Shown here in pieces: positions 9,034 through 18,526 of a stretch of 64,000 bases of DNA. The notes under the pieces are model-generated. The model was given only the letters and a program-made list of their open reading frames with translations. It had not been told where the DNA came from and ran no database searches. Position 1 is the stretch's first letter; each line of letters begins with the position of its first letter. Made by a program: the position numbers and the translations under genes. The stretch comes from CAYOWK01 sp964407665 (lineage in GTDB: Bacteria; Pseudomonadota; Alphaproteobacteria; Caulobacterales; Hyphomonadaceae), in assembly GCA_964407665.1 (NCBI GenBank), contig CAYOWK010000018.1:4473-68472 (forward strand). Reading direction: 5' to 3'.

Positions 9034-11322
9034 GTGAACAAGGTCTATCCTCTGGACGTTAGCGCGGGCTATCCGCGCGGACCGCTCCCGGGCCCCTCGG
9101 CGGCCCCGGAGCCTGAGGGCGTTATCACGGTCGAGCGTGTGCTGCGGGCCCTCCGCCGCCGCCTCAGCCTGATGATTGCCGTCTTCCTGCTGACGTTCGC
9201 CGCCGTGGCCGTGTTCACCTTCCAGCTCAAGCCGATCTATTCCGCGACAGCCAGCGTGATCGTCAACACCCGCGACCAGCGGGTGATCGACATCGGCGCC
9301 GTGATCTCCGGCATGCCGGCCGATACGGCCATGCTCGACACGGAGGTCCAGATACTCCAGGGCCGCGCTCTGATCGGCAAGGTCGTGAAGCGTCTCGATC
9401 TGGTCAACGATCCGCGCTTCAACTGGAACAGGGCCGAGCCGGGCGCGATGGACGTCCGGATGAACCAGGCGAAGTCGTTCCTGCAAAGTCTCGTTCCCGG
9501 TGGGGCCGACGAGCCGGTCATCGAGACCCCGAAGACGCCCGAGGAAGTCGCCGCCGCCGAGAAGGCGGAATTCGACGCCGTTGTTGGCGCCGTGGGCGGC
9601 GCCTTCACGATCAACCGCGTCGGCCCTACCTACATCATCGAGATCAATGCCCGCAGTGGCGACCCGGCCATGGCCGCGAAGCTCGCCAACACGCTGGCTG
9701 AGGTTTACCTCGACAACCAGCTCGACGCCAAGTTCGAGGTCACCCGCCGCGCGCAGGGCTGGCTCGACACCCGCGTAGACCAGCTCCGCGAGGAAGTCCG
9801 CGACGCCGAAGGCCGCGTCGAGGCGCACCGCGCCGCAACAGGTCTCCTCTCCGCAGAGGGCTCGACGCTGACCGAGCAGGCGATCCGCGACCTCAACGGC
9901 CAGCTGTCGACCGCCCAGGCCGATCTCACCGAGAAGCGCGCCCGTCTCTCCAACGTTCGTACGCAGATGGCTGCGGGCGGCGGCGCCGACACCATCATGG
10001 AAGCGCTCAACTCGGTCGCCATCCTCGACCTGCGCCGCCAGCAGAACGAAATCGCCCGCCGCAAGGCTGACCTGATGTCCCGCTATGGCGACAAGCATCC
10101 GGATGTCCAGCGCGTGATCGGCGAGGAAGACGACATCAAGCGCCAGATCGACGCTGGACTCCGCCGGATCTTCTCCTCGCTCGAGCAGGACGTTGTGATC
10201 GCCAGCGCCCGCGTGAATGCGCTGCAGGGTCGCCTTGGCTCGCTCAAGGGCGAACTTGCGGTCAACAACCGCGCCTCGGTCGAACTCAGCGAGCTCCAGC
10301 GCGAAGCGCAGGCGAGCCGGACCCTCTATGAGGAGTTCCTGAACCGCTACAAGGAAACCAACGAGCTCGAGGACATCACCCAGGCCGACGCCCTGATCAA
10401 CTCGGAAGCACCGGTGCCGACTGCGCCGTCCTTCCCCAACACCAAGCTGAACCTCGCGCTCGGCTTCATGTTGGGCCTCGCGGTTGCGGGCTTCGTCGGT
10501 CTCGTGGTCGAGCTTATGGACAGCTACCTGTCCTCGCCGGAAGAGGTCGAGCATGCCACAGGCGCGCCGTTCATCGGCCACATCCCGCTGCTTGTCGGCC
10601 CGGGCAACTTTGCCAAGTCCAAGCAGAAGCCAGGCGATTACCTGATCGAAAAGCCGCACTCGGGCTTCGCCGAAGCGTTCCGCCACCTGCGCGCATCGAT
10701 CATGTTCGCGGACATCGACAAGGCTGCCAAGACCGTCGCTGTCGTGTCGTCGCTGCCGGATGAGGGCAAGACCTCGATCACCTTCTGCCTGGGCCGCATG
10801 TCCGCCATGTCCGGCACCAAGACGATCGTTATCGACGGCGACATCCGCCGCCGCCAGCTGACAGAAGTCTCCGGCGTTTCGGCCGAAGCCGGGCTACTCG
10901 AATACCTGTTTGGGGAATCGCGTCTGCAGGACGTCATCGCCATCGACCAGGCCACCGGCCTGCACATCCTGCCGTTGACCGACCGCAAGCATACGCCGCG
11001 CGACGTTTTCGGCTCGCGAGCCTTCGACGCCCTGCTCAACATGCTGCAGCAGTCCTACGACCTGATCATCATCGACACGGGCCCGATCCTCCTGATGGCG
11101 GAAACCCGTATCGTCACCAGCAAGGTTGACCAGGTCGTGGTCGCCGCCCGCTGGCGCAAGACGGGCCGCGGCACGCTCCGCGAGACGATGAAGATCCTCC
11201 GAGACTTCCGCGCCAACGTGACCGGCGTGGTGCTGACCTTCGTGGACCTGCGCAAGCGCGCCCAGCACTCCTACGCCCCGGCGAACTACGGCGCCTACGC
11301 AAAGTACTACCGAGCCGACTGA
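9034..11322 (+). CDS. Fused Wzz chain-length protein and BY-kinase (ExoP/GumC-like)
   Basis: 762 residues from a GTG with GGAGTAAG upstream. The N-terminus has a membrane helix (about 45-65), a Wzz domain and long coiled-coil segments (about 240-430), then a second helix (about 470-490). The C-terminal ATPase carries LPDEGKTS (Walker A), TIVIDGDIRRR (Walker A') and LIIIDTGPILL (Walker B). The tail is Tyr-rich (SYAPANYGAYAKYY), the usual autophosphorylation cluster of bacterial tyrosine kinases. It should control chain length and drive export with the upstream lipoprotein and barrel. All kinase motifs are intact, unlike the HfsB-like protein at 43203. Confidence 0.92.
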   Translation: MNKVYPLDVSAGYPRGPLPGPSAAPEPEGVITVERVLRALRRRLSLMIAVFLLTFAAVAVFTFQLKPIYSATASVIVNTRDQRVIDIGAVISGMPADTAMLDTEVQILQGRALIGKVVKRLDLVNDPRFNWNRAEPGAMDVRMNQAKSFLQSLVPGGADEPVIETPKTPEEVAAAEKAEFDAVVGAVGGAFTINRVGPTYIIEINARSGDPAMAAKLANTLAEVYLDNQLDAKFEVTRRAQGWLDTRVDQLREEVRDAEGRVEAHRAATGLLSAEGSTLTEQAIRDLNGQLSTAQADLTEKRARLSNVRTQMAAGGGADTIMEALNSVAILDLRRQQNEIARRKADLMSRYGDKHPDVQRVIGEEDDIKRQIDAGLRRIFSSLEQDVVIASARVNALQGRLGSLKGELAVNNRASVELSELQREAQASRTLYEEFLNRYKETNELEDITQADALINSEAPVPTAPSFPNTKLNLALGFMLGLAVAGFVGLVVELMDSYLSSPEEVEHATGAPFIGHIPLLVGPGNFAKSKQKPGDYLIEKPHSGFAEAFRHLRASIMFADIDKAAKTVAVVSSLPDEGKTSITFCLGRMSAMSGTKTIVIDGDIRRRQLTEVSGVSAEAGLLEYLFGESRLQDVIAIDQATGLHILPLTDRKHTPRDVFGSRAFDALLNMLQQSYDLIIIDTGPILLMAETRIVTSKVDQVVVAARWRKTGRGTLRETMKILRDFRANVTGVVLTFVDLRKRAQHSYAPANYGAYAKYYRAD

Positions 11323-11350
11323 TTGCGCCGAGGACTACAGACACGAACAT

Positions 11351-11380
11351 GATGGCGGGGGCCTTCCAGCTCCCGCCATC
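11351..11380. terminator. Hairpin between convergent genes
   Basis: A 9-bp stem (GATGGCGGG / CCCGCCATC) with a 12-nt loop sits between the end of the Wzz/BY-kinase gene and the convergent hydrolase. There is no long T run, so it may act as a weak bidirectional terminator. Confidence 0.5.
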
Positions 11381-11391
11381 TTCGTCTGGTC

Positions 11392-13065
11392 TCAGACCTG
11401 GGTCGCTTGTCCGGCCACCACGTACCAGGTGATGAGCAGGCCGCAGGTCAGGGCTCCTGTCAGCGCACCGTTGGTCCGCCGCCACGCGAAGACCGAGATG
11501 ACAGCGCACGCCGCAAGAACCGGCGCGAACTGGATGGCGATCACCGACCAGAGCGGGTCCGTGCCCGGCAGGCTGCCGGTCGAGAACAGCGCGCCGTAGA
11601 CCACCGCCAGCAGGACGAACATGCCCCCCGCTGTCGCCATGATCGCCGATCCGTACTGGACCCATGCCGGCCCCTGCAGCGAGAGCGAGGCGTGGAAGGC
11701 GCGCTGCGTGAGATAGAAGAACGCCGTGAACGGCAGGAGGTAGACTGCAAAGATCGGCAGGTGATGCGGCGCCATCGGCTTCAGGGCGACAACCCAGAAA
11801 CGGAGGTCGGTGATGAACAGCATGTGTGAGGCCAGAACCGCCCCATACAGGACCGCAACCGCAATCAGGGCGGCGGCCACCTTCTGGAGGATCGCGCCCT
11901 CGTTTCCGCTCCGCCGCATCAGCAGGACCGGGATCGCGAGCGCAGCGCTGGCCAGCGCCCAGCCAACGATCTGGTTGGTGATGTTCTGCGGAAACAGCGG
12001 CAGGCCGGAGGCGACGCTCGCCCATTCGGTGACCGGGAAATAGGTAATCGCGGGCAGGGCGGCGCTCGCCAACAGCCCGGCCCACCAGCCGGGCCCGGCC
12101 TGTGTCGCCACGCCTTCACCCGCCGATGAGGCCGCCGCAAACCACGGCGTCGCGGTCAGAAGGACATTCAGCACGCCAAGGAGAAGAACGACGCCCCCCA
12201 CAAGCGCGATCAGCGTGCCGATCTCCTTCCAGTACCAGATCTGGTCTGCGGCCGGCAGGTCCGAGGCGCCTTCAAGTGTCATCGACATCCAGGTGACCGC
12301 GTCGCCGATGGCCTCGGTCGAGATATGGTCGCCCGGGTGGGTCGTATTCGGAACGGCAAGCCAGCGCCCCGTGCCATCCGCGATAGAGCCATAGACACGG
12401 CCAGGTTCGATGACCTCGGTTGTTCCGAACACGCCCTGCAGCTTGGCGCTGCCGGTTACGTCGGCGGCGCGCTTGACGCCCCACATCAGTTGCGAAAACT
12501 CATCGTACTTGCTGAAGACGACGCCGAGGTTGCGCGGCCACTCCGTGGTGCCGGGCGCGGCAAGGCCCGGGCCGGTGGACGAGCCCACGAGCGCGACAGA
12601 CTTGTAGGCGTCCGGCATGGCGGCGGCGGCGGCAAGCACCGTCCAGCCGCCCATGCTGTGGCCTTCGAGACCAATGTTGCCGGTATCCACATAGGGCAGG
12701 GTGCGTAGCCATGCGAGCGCGGCCGGGCCTCCGAAGCCATTGCTGAACGCGGGACCGCTGCTGAAGCCATGGCCGGACTGGTCCAGCGCCAGCACGACAT
12801 AGCCGCGCCGGGCGTACTCGATCGCAAACCCGGCCTGGGTCTCGCGCGAGTTGATATAGCCATGCACGGCGAGGATCGCCGGCTTCTTCTGACCAGGACT
12901 TGCCCCGGACGGAGTGTAGAGCAGCGCTGAAAGCTGGCCGCCCCCATCAACGGGGATGCGGACATCCTCGATCTGGACGCCGCCGGAGGTCTGGATCGTA
13001 CGGGCCAGCAGCCCGCCGCACAGAACCAGTACCAGGCCAATGATGGCCAGCAGCCAGACACGCAT
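11392..13065 (-). CDS. Alpha/beta hydrolase with C-terminal multi-pass membrane domain
   Basis: 557 residues. After an N-terminal membrane anchor, residues 35-260 form an alpha/beta hydrolase: AILAVHGYINSRE (oxyanion side), GLEGHSMGGW as nucleophile elbow, and NTTHPGDHIS as a candidate His region. From about residue 285 on there are about eight hydrophobic segments, so the enzyme is fused to a membrane module. The substrate is unknown. No operon partners: the next gene upstream is the CoA-transferase 162 bp away, and downstream lies a convergent exopolysaccharide gene. Confidence 0.75.
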   Translation of the reverse strand: MRVWLLAIIGLVLVLCGGLLARTIQTSGGVQIEDVRIPVDGGGQLSALLYTPSGASPGQKKPAILAVHGYINSRETQAGFAIEYARRGYVVLALDQSGHGFSSGPAFSNGFGGPAALAWLRTLPYVDTGNIGLEGHSMGGWTVLAAAAAMPDAYKSVALVGSSTGPGLAAPGTTEWPRNLGVVFSKYDEFSQLMWGVKRAADVTGSAKLQGVFGTTEVIEPGRVYGSIADGTGRWLAVPNTTHPGDHISTEAIGDAVTWMSMTLEGASDLPAADQIWYWKEIGTLIALVGGVVLLLGVLNVLLTATPWFAAASSAGEGVATQAGPGWWAGLLASAALPAITYFPVTEWASVASGLPLFPQNITNQIVGWALASAALAIPVLLMRRSGNEGAILQKVAAALIAVAVLYGAVLASHMLFITDLRFWVVALKPMAPHHLPIFAVYLLPFTAFFYLTQRAFHASLSLQGPAWVQYGSAIMATAGGMFVLLAVVYGALFSTGSLPGTDPLWSVIAIQFAPVLAACAVISVFAWRRTNGALTGALTCGLLITWYVVAGQATQV

Positions 13066-13227
13066 GGATCCCTCCCTTGGGCTGGCGCCCGGATCTTGTG
13101 TCCGGGTAACATTCAGCCGAACTGCACCGCGCCATGAACGCGACCGCCCGGACTTGATAGCGAAACAGCGGGCGTTGTCGATGGATACGGTGGGGGCAAG
13201 CCGGGCTCGCCGGTAAGGCGAAAACGG

Positions 13228-15159
13228 TCAGCCCCGCTCCTCCAGCCACCGGCTGGCGTCGGACTGGCTTTCGAAGACATGCGGGGCCACGCCGCGATCT
13301 GAAAGCATCCGCCCCAGCTTGAGCCGCATGAACGCCGTCGTCGCGTAGCGCGTGACAGCCGAATAGTGCTGCGACACGATCAGGTCGATGAAGCGCAGGA
13401 AGGCGTCTTCCGCGTCTTCCTCGATCCGGAACCCGTCATAGTTGACGATGGCCCGCACCTTCCGCCCGATCGCGAGACAGCGCTCATCCAGCAGTCGGTA
13501 GAGCGCCAGCACGTCCTTCCTCGACTTCACATGCAGACCGCCGAAGTTGACGAACAGGATGTTGCGCCGCTCGTCGTAGACGATCCTGTCTTCCATCCCC
13601 AGCTCGACAAGAGAGGCGCGCAAGCCCATCGGCTCGTCCTGGAAGATGCGCGCATCCATCTCGCCCACATCGTCCATGATCGGACGGAATTCCATATGGG
13701 CGAGGATGTCGCGTTCGAGATCGATCCCGGGTGCTATCTCGACAAGCTCGACACCGGCGGGAGTCAGCCTGAACACGCAGCGTTCGGTGACATACAGCAC
13801 TGGCTGTCCCAGGCGGCCGGCCCGCGCGCCGGAGAAGGTGATCTGCTCCACCCGCTCGCGGAACTTCTTCGACCTGCCCTCGGAGAGGATGTTGAGCCGC
13901 CCGCCTTCCACTTCCGCTTTGTGCCCGTCGGCCGTGAATATGCCGGCGAACACCAGTCGCCTTGCATTCTGGCTGATATTGATGAAGCCCCCGGCCCCCG
14001 CGATCCGCACGTCGAAGCGGCTGACATTCACATTGCCGAACCGGTCCGCCTCCGCCATCCCGAGGCAGGCCATGTCGAGCCCGCCGCCATCATAGAAGTC
14101 GAACTGCTGGTTCTGCTGGATCACGGCGTCGGTGTTCACAGCCGCCCCGAAATCGAGCCCCGAAGCCGGCGCCCCGCCGATCACGCCCGGCTCGGCTGTC
14201 AGCGTGACAAGGTCGATCAGGTGTTCCTCGGTGGCCACCGCCGCCACGCCCTCCGGCATGCCGATGCCAAGGTTCACCACCCCGTTCATCGGCAGCTCCA
14301 TCGCACAGCGTCGTGCGATGATCTTGCGGCAGGTAAGTTCCGTATTCCGGCTGGCGCCCGAAGGTGCACGCGCCTCGGCGGAGAAGTAGGGCGAGTAGGG
14401 GGTGGCGTAGGTCTGCAGATGCAGCTCCGGCTCTGCGACGACAACACAATCGACCAGAATCCCGGGCACGATGACCTGACGTGGGTTCAGCGACCCGCGC
14501 GCCGCAATCCGCTCCACCTGCGCAATCACCACGCCCCCGCAATTGCGGGCGGCGGTGGCCATCGCGAGGTTGTCCAGCGTCAGCGCCTCGCGCTCCATCG
14601 TGATATTGCCGGCGGTATCCGCCGTGGTGCCGCGAATGAACGCGACATTGATCGGACGCGGGCGATAGCGGAGGTATTCCTCCCCCTCGATCTCGATCAG
14701 CTCGACAATCTCCTCGGTCGTGACCGAGTTGATCCTGCCGCCGTCCTGACGCGGATCAACAAAGGTCTCGAGGCCCACCTTCGTGATCACCCCCGGCTTG
14801 CCCGCAGCAATGTCGCGGTACATGTGCGAGATGACGCCCTGGGGCAGGTTGTACGCTTCGACCAGGCCCGACGTGGCCAGCTTGCCGATCTTCGGGATCA
14901 GGCCCCAGTGCCCGCCGATCACCCGCTTCAGCAGGCCTTCATGACCCAGCCGGTTGAGCCCGCGCTCCTTGCCGTCGCCCTGGCCGGCGGCGAACATCAG
15001 GCACAGGTCGCGAGGCTTGTCCGTGGACAGAAACCTGCGCTCGAGCGCGGCCAGCAGCGCATCCGGCGTGCCGATGCCGACAAAGCCGGATGTGGCGAGC
15101 GTATCGCCGGAGCGAATGACCTCCACCGCCTCGTCGGCTGATACGACTTTGCTACTCAT
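13228..15159 (-). CDS. Family I acyl-CoA:carboxylate CoA-transferase (Pct/YdiF-like)
   Basis: 643 residues. Two tandem CoA-transferase domains are present: SGDTLATSGFVGIGTPDALLAAL at the N-terminus, and the second half carrying LGIGMPEGVAAVA and TAEPGVIGG, where the Glu is the expected acyl-anhydride-forming residue. It should move CoA between acetate, propionate or similar acids in the cytoplasm. It is about 110-120 residues longer than YdiF-type enzymes (roughly 520-530). The C-terminal addition (MEDRIVYDERRNILFVNFGGLHV onward) looks like a small regulatory domain. It stands alone on its strand. Confidence 0.85.
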   Translation of the reverse strand: MSSKVVSADEAVEVIRSGDTLATSGFVGIGTPDALLAALERRFLSTDKPRDLCLMFAAGQGDGKERGLNRLGHEGLLKRVIGGHWGLIPKIGKLATSGLVEAYNLPQGVISHMYRDIAAGKPGVITKVGLETFVDPRQDGGRINSVTTEEIVELIEIEGEEYLRYRPRPINVAFIRGTTADTAGNITMEREALTLDNLAMATAARNCGGVVIAQVERIAARGSLNPRQVIVPGILVDCVVVAEPELHLQTYATPYSPYFSAEARAPSGASRNTELTCRKIIARRCAMELPMNGVVNLGIGMPEGVAAVATEEHLIDLVTLTAEPGVIGGAPASGLDFGAAVNTDAVIQQNQQFDFYDGGGLDMACLGMAEADRFGNVNVSRFDVRIAGAGGFINISQNARRLVFAGIFTADGHKAEVEGGRLNILSEGRSKKFRERVEQITFSGARAGRLGQPVLYVTERCVFRLTPAGVELVEIAPGIDLERDILAHMEFRPIMDDVGEMDARIFQDEPMGLRASLVELGMEDRIVYDERRNILFVNFGGLHVKSRKDVLALYRLLDERCLAIGRKVRAIVNYDGFRIEEDAEDAFLRFIDLIVSQHYSAVTRYATTAFMRLKLGRMLSDRGVAPHVFESQSDASRWLEERG

Positions 15160-15220
15160 CGGCGACGCCCCTCTCGCGCGAGAGGCGAGTGTGCGATGGC
15201 CAGCGATTCAGGGCAATGCA

Positions 15221-16585
15221 TCAGACCGGGGTTTTGGCGGGCGCAGGCGCTGCGAGCAGGGATACGCGCGCGCAGGCCCCCCCTTCGGGCCGGTTGAACA
15301 GGCTGAAGGCGCCGCCATGGCTTTCCACCAGTGTCTTCACGATGGCGAGGCCAAGCCCAGACCCGCCACCCTGCCGCCCACGCGAAGGTTCGAGGCGTTC
15401 GAACGGCGACATCATCCGCTCGATCTCGGACTCAGGCAGGCCCGGGCCCCTGTCGCAGACGTCCAGGACAATACGGCCATCCCGGCTTGAGGCATGGATC
15501 TCGGCGGAGCCGCCATAGCGGACAGCATTGTCAGCCAGGTTCGCCAGCACACGCCGCAAGGCGACGGGATCGATCGCCGCGATCAGAGGTGTCGCTGGAA
15601 GGTGGGCTAGTGTCACCGGGTCGCCGACTTCGGCCCGGGCCAATGCGAATGTGGCTAGCTCCGAGGAAACGTCTGCCGATGCGGTGCGGTCGCCTCCCTT
15701 TTCGGACGAGCGCGCAAAGAGCAGGGCGTTGTCGATGAGCCCGCTCATTTCCTCGATATCGCGCTCGGCCTTGGCGCGCTGCGCATCGTCCGCGATGAAC
15801 TCGGCGCGCATTCGAAGGCGCGTGAGATAGGTCCGAAGATCGTGCGCGATGGCTGCAACAAGCCGGGTCCGCTCCGACACCAGGCCCCGGATACGGACCT
15901 TCATGTCATTGAAGGCCGACGCAAGATCCTGAATTTCGCGCGGCCCCTTCACCTCGAGGTCCGGCGCGTCGAGCCGGTCGGCAAAACTGCGGGCGCCGGC
16001 GGCGAGTGTCTCGATCGGCTTTGCGGTCTGGCGGACAGCAAAAACGAGCAGGACGATCACCGCGAGCCCCGTAAGGCTGACAACCAGCATGGAGCGGGCG
16101 AGCACGCCGCGCAGCAATGCAGAGCGCACGGGCTCGATCGCGACCCACTGACCGTCCGTTATGCGCACATAAAGGCGTATCGGCCGCCAGTCGCCGCTGC
16201 CTCTGCCAAACCATCGGCGCAATCGTCCCTGCCGCTCAAGATCGACATGGATGTCGCGGTTGGCGAACGCCTGATCGTAGTTCGTGAAGAGTCGGGTCAC
16301 GATTGGAGCGGAGCCCTTCGCGACCGCGCGCTGGGGCAGGTCGTCAACCAGGCGCACGGCGATGGTGTCCGAGTTGAGCGCCTGCAGAAGCCGCTCGCGA
16401 AGTTCGGGCTCCGTCGCGTCGATGACGTCAACGATGGCGGCGGCCTGCGCGGGCAGGGGAAGGCGCACGCTGTTGCGTTCGCGATGCGGTCCGAAGAAGA
16501 CCACCGCGGTAATCAGGTTGAACAGCACCACAGCGCCCAGCAGCAGGGCGATCAGGCGGAACGAGATGGAACGCGACAGGGCCAT
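15221..16585 (-). CDS. EnvZ-like sensor histidine kinase
   Basis: 454 residues: an N-terminal membrane helix (about 8-30), a periplasmic sensor region, a second helix (about 165-190), HAMP, HisKA and HATPase. The H-box is AHDLRTYLTRLRMR, with Tyr where most EnvZ-type kinases have Pro after RT. The N box is NLADNAVRYGG, with G boxes DRGPGLP and GGGSGLGLAIV. It starts 18 bp after the response regulator's stop, so the two form a pair. The stimulus is unknown. Kinase and phosphatase activity are inferred from motifs. Confidence 0.9.
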   Translation of the reverse strand: MALSRSISFRLIALLLGAVVLFNLITAVVFFGPHRERNSVRLPLPAQAAAIVDVIDATEPELRERLLQALNSDTIAVRLVDDLPQRAVAKGSAPIVTRLFTNYDQAFANRDIHVDLERQGRLRRWFGRGSGDWRPIRLYVRITDGQWVAIEPVRSALLRGVLARSMLVVSLTGLAVIVLLVFAVRQTAKPIETLAAGARSFADRLDAPDLEVKGPREIQDLASAFNDMKVRIRGLVSERTRLVAAIAHDLRTYLTRLRMRAEFIADDAQRAKAERDIEEMSGLIDNALLFARSSEKGGDRTASADVSSELATFALARAEVGDPVTLAHLPATPLIAAIDPVALRRVLANLADNAVRYGGSAEIHASSRDGRIVLDVCDRGPGLPESEIERMMSPFERLEPSRGRQGGGSGLGLAIVKTLVESHGGAFSLFNRPEGGACARVSLLAAPAPAKTPV

Positions 16586-16603
16586 GCCGGATCTATCTGG
16601 GGG

Positions 16604-17359
16604 TCAGGGACGCGACACGGCGGCGGCAAACAGGTAGCCGCCGTTCCGGATCGTCCGGATGAAGCGTGGCGCTGCACTGTCATCGCCCAGCTTGCGGCGG
16701 AGGCGCGAGAGCATCACATCGACGGAGCGGTCAAACGCGGTGGCCTCACGGCCCTTGGTCCAGTCCATCAGAAAGTCGCGGCTCAGGACGCGCTGGGGGT
16801 GCTTGAGGAAGGCCATCAGCAGGTCGTACTCGCCTGCGGACAGTTCGATCGCTTCCCCCTGTGGATTGGTAAAGGCGCGCGAGGACGCCTCCAGCTTCCA
16901 GCCTTCGAAAGTGTAGAGCTCCTCCGGCGGCGCGCCATGGGTGGCCGCAAGGCTTGCCGCGGGACGTGCGCGCCGCAGCACGGCGCGGGCGCGGGCGACG
17001 AGCTCGCGCGGGTTGAAGGGCTTGGGAAGATAGTCGTCTGCGCCGACCTCCAGCCCGATGATCCGGTCGATGTCGTCACCCTTTGCGGTCACGAGGATCA
17101 CCGGCGGGCCGCCTGACGCCGCAAGGCGCCGGCAGACAGACAGCCCATCCTCGCCGGGCATCATGACATCCATGACGATCAGGGACGGTCGAGCCTTTTG
17201 GAGGAGGGTGTCCAGTGCGGCGGCATTGGCGCAGGCCTCCACAGCAAACCCTTCGCGCAGGAAGAGTGAGACGGCGAGGTCCCGGATCTCGCTGTCGTCC
17301 TCGACGACGGCGACCAGTGCGGGCGAGACAGATGCAGTCGACAGAGCAGGTTTCGTCAT
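16604..17359 (-). CDS. OmpR-family response regulator
   Basis: 251 residues. The receiver domain has the acidic pair VEDDSE, phospho-acceptor Asp in LIVMDVMMPGEDG, and Lys in KPFNPREL. The winged-helix DNA-binding domain ends in SRLRRKLGDDSAAPRFIRTIRNGGYLF. It should act as a DNA-binding output for the kinase directly downstream. Transcribed divergently from the secreted Gly-rich protein gene at 17543, with 183 bp between, which is a reasonable target region. Confidence 0.93.
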   Translation of the reverse strand: MTKPALSTASVSPALVAVVEDDSEIRDLAVSLFLREGFAVEACANAAALDTLLQKARPSLIVMDVMMPGEDGLSVCRRLAASGGPPVILVTAKGDDIDRIIGLEVGADDYLPKPFNPRELVARARAVLRRARPAASLAATHGAPPEELYTFEGWKLEASSRAFTNPQGEAIELSAGEYDLLMAFLKHPQRVLSRDFLMDWTKGREATAFDRSVDVMLSRLRRKLGDDSAAPRFIRTIRNGGYLFAAAVSRP

Positions 17360-17542
17360 TGCCTCACATTACAACAGCTTGGGCTTAAAGTCCGTTCATG
17401 CCTGTAAGTCTGTGTAACAGCGCGAGGCGCCGGACGCCTGCTCCTGAAACACAGTGAGCGGCGCCAGACATCCTGCCGTTTCGGACAGCCCGCAGGTTGT
17501 TCTCCACACGCTGGCGAAAGGCTGGCGAGAAGGACGCCAGTC

Positions 17543-18067
17543 ATGAACCGCCTCGCCGCCGCTACGCTCAGCCTGTTCGCACTTACCGCCATGTCCATCC
17601 AGACCGCTGAAGCCCAGCGTGTCGTAAGGGGCGGCGGCGCCGGTCCCAACGGTGGGGCGGCTGCAGCCCAGGCGCACTCGCGTCAGGGGCCGAACGGTGG
17701 ACGCGTGGCCGGCGCGCGCGGCGCGGCGGCTGACGGACAGGGGAACGCCGTCGCAGGCGGCGCCAACTGCGCGACGGGCGCCGCAGGAGCCGCATGCCGG
17801 GCAGGTGCCACGACCCGCACCGCTGACGGTGCGGTCACCCACCAGAGCGGCGTGCGGGCGCAGGGCGCCAACGGCGGAACGCTGACCAGCACGGGCTCCG
17901 CGACCCGCGATGCAGACGGCAACGTCGTCGCCAGCCGCAACACCCAGGCCGCTGGCGCAAAGGGGTCGGTCAATGTCGACAGCGGCTACACCACCGGCGG
18001 AGGCGGCACGCGCACCGTGACCTGCATGGACGCCAACGGTGTCGTAGTGGCCTGCCCGGGCCGGTAG
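17543..18067 (+). CDS. Secreted Gly/Ala-rich protein with degenerate repeats
   Basis: 174 residues. Signal peptide (LSLFALTAMSIQTAEAQ), then a Gly/Ala/Asn-rich body with repeated elements of the type TRTADGAVT and ATRDADGNVV and three copies of an NGG/PNGG motif. There are Cys pairs at CATGAAGAAC and at CMDANGVVVAC near the end. No known domain is recognised. It is probably periplasmic or surface-exposed. It is followed 25 bp later by an EF-hand gene and is divergent from the response regulator, which may regulate it. Confidence 0.65.
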   Translation: MNRLAAATLSLFALTAMSIQTAEAQRVVRGGGAGPNGGAAAAQAHSRQGPNGGRVAGARGAAADGQGNAVAGGANCATGAAGAACRAGATTRTADGAVTHQSGVRAQGANGGTLTSTGSATRDADGNVVASRNTQAAGAKGSVNVDSGYTTGGGGTRTVTCMDANGVVVACPGR

Positions 18068-18092
18068 TTGTCCTTAACCCCAGGAGCTTGCG

Positions 18093-18521
18093 ATGCGCGT
18101 TTTCCTCCCGTTTTTGATTCTCGCGGCGGCATGTGCGCCAGCATCCGCCCAGCAGGGCGCTGGCGGCGTGAGGATGATCGAGCAGCTCGAAAAGGCCGAC
18201 GCCAACGGCGACGGGGCGGTGAGCAAGGCTGAGTTCACCGCCCACCGCCAGGCCCAGTTTCCCCGCCTGGACCGCAACAAGGACGGCTTCTTCACCGATG
18301 GCGACGTGCCGAAGATCATGAAGAACCGCATGCCCGCCGGGTTCACCCCGGGCGAGATGCGTGGCCAGTTCGACGTCAATGGCGACGGCAGGATCAGCGA
18401 GCATGAGTTCGTGCACGGTCCGGCCATGGCTTTCGATCGCATCGACGCCAACGCCGACGGCGTGGTTACCAGCGCCGAACTGCAGACCGCACGCACCCAG
18501 CTGGCTCAACGGCAGGGCTGA
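18093..18521 (+). CDS. Periplasmic EF-hand protein
   Basis: 142 residues. After a signal peptide ending in ASAQQ, four EF-hand-like loops are visible: DANGDGAVSKAE, DRNKDGFFTDGD, DVNGDGRISEHE and DANADGVVTSAE. The first and third have all the usual Ca2+ ligands. Likely a calcium-binding or calcium-sensing exported protein. It lies between the Gly-rich protein and the desaturase-like gene with short gaps, so co-expression is likely. Confidence 0.85.
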   Translation: MRVFLPFLILAAACAPASAQQGAGGVRMIEQLEKADANGDGAVSKAEFTAHRQAQFPRLDRNKDGFFTDGDVPKIMKNRMPAGFTPGEMRGQFDVNGDGRISEHEFVHGPAMAFDRIDANADGVVTSAELQTARTQLAQRQG

Positions 18522-18526
18522 CTGCA

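Noticed and set aside
8461..10686. 741-codon open frame on the minus strand
   Set aside because: It is antisense to the beta-barrel end and the Wzz/BY-kinase gene, which have clear domains. High GC removes stops in the shadow frame, and its translation lacks domain motifs.
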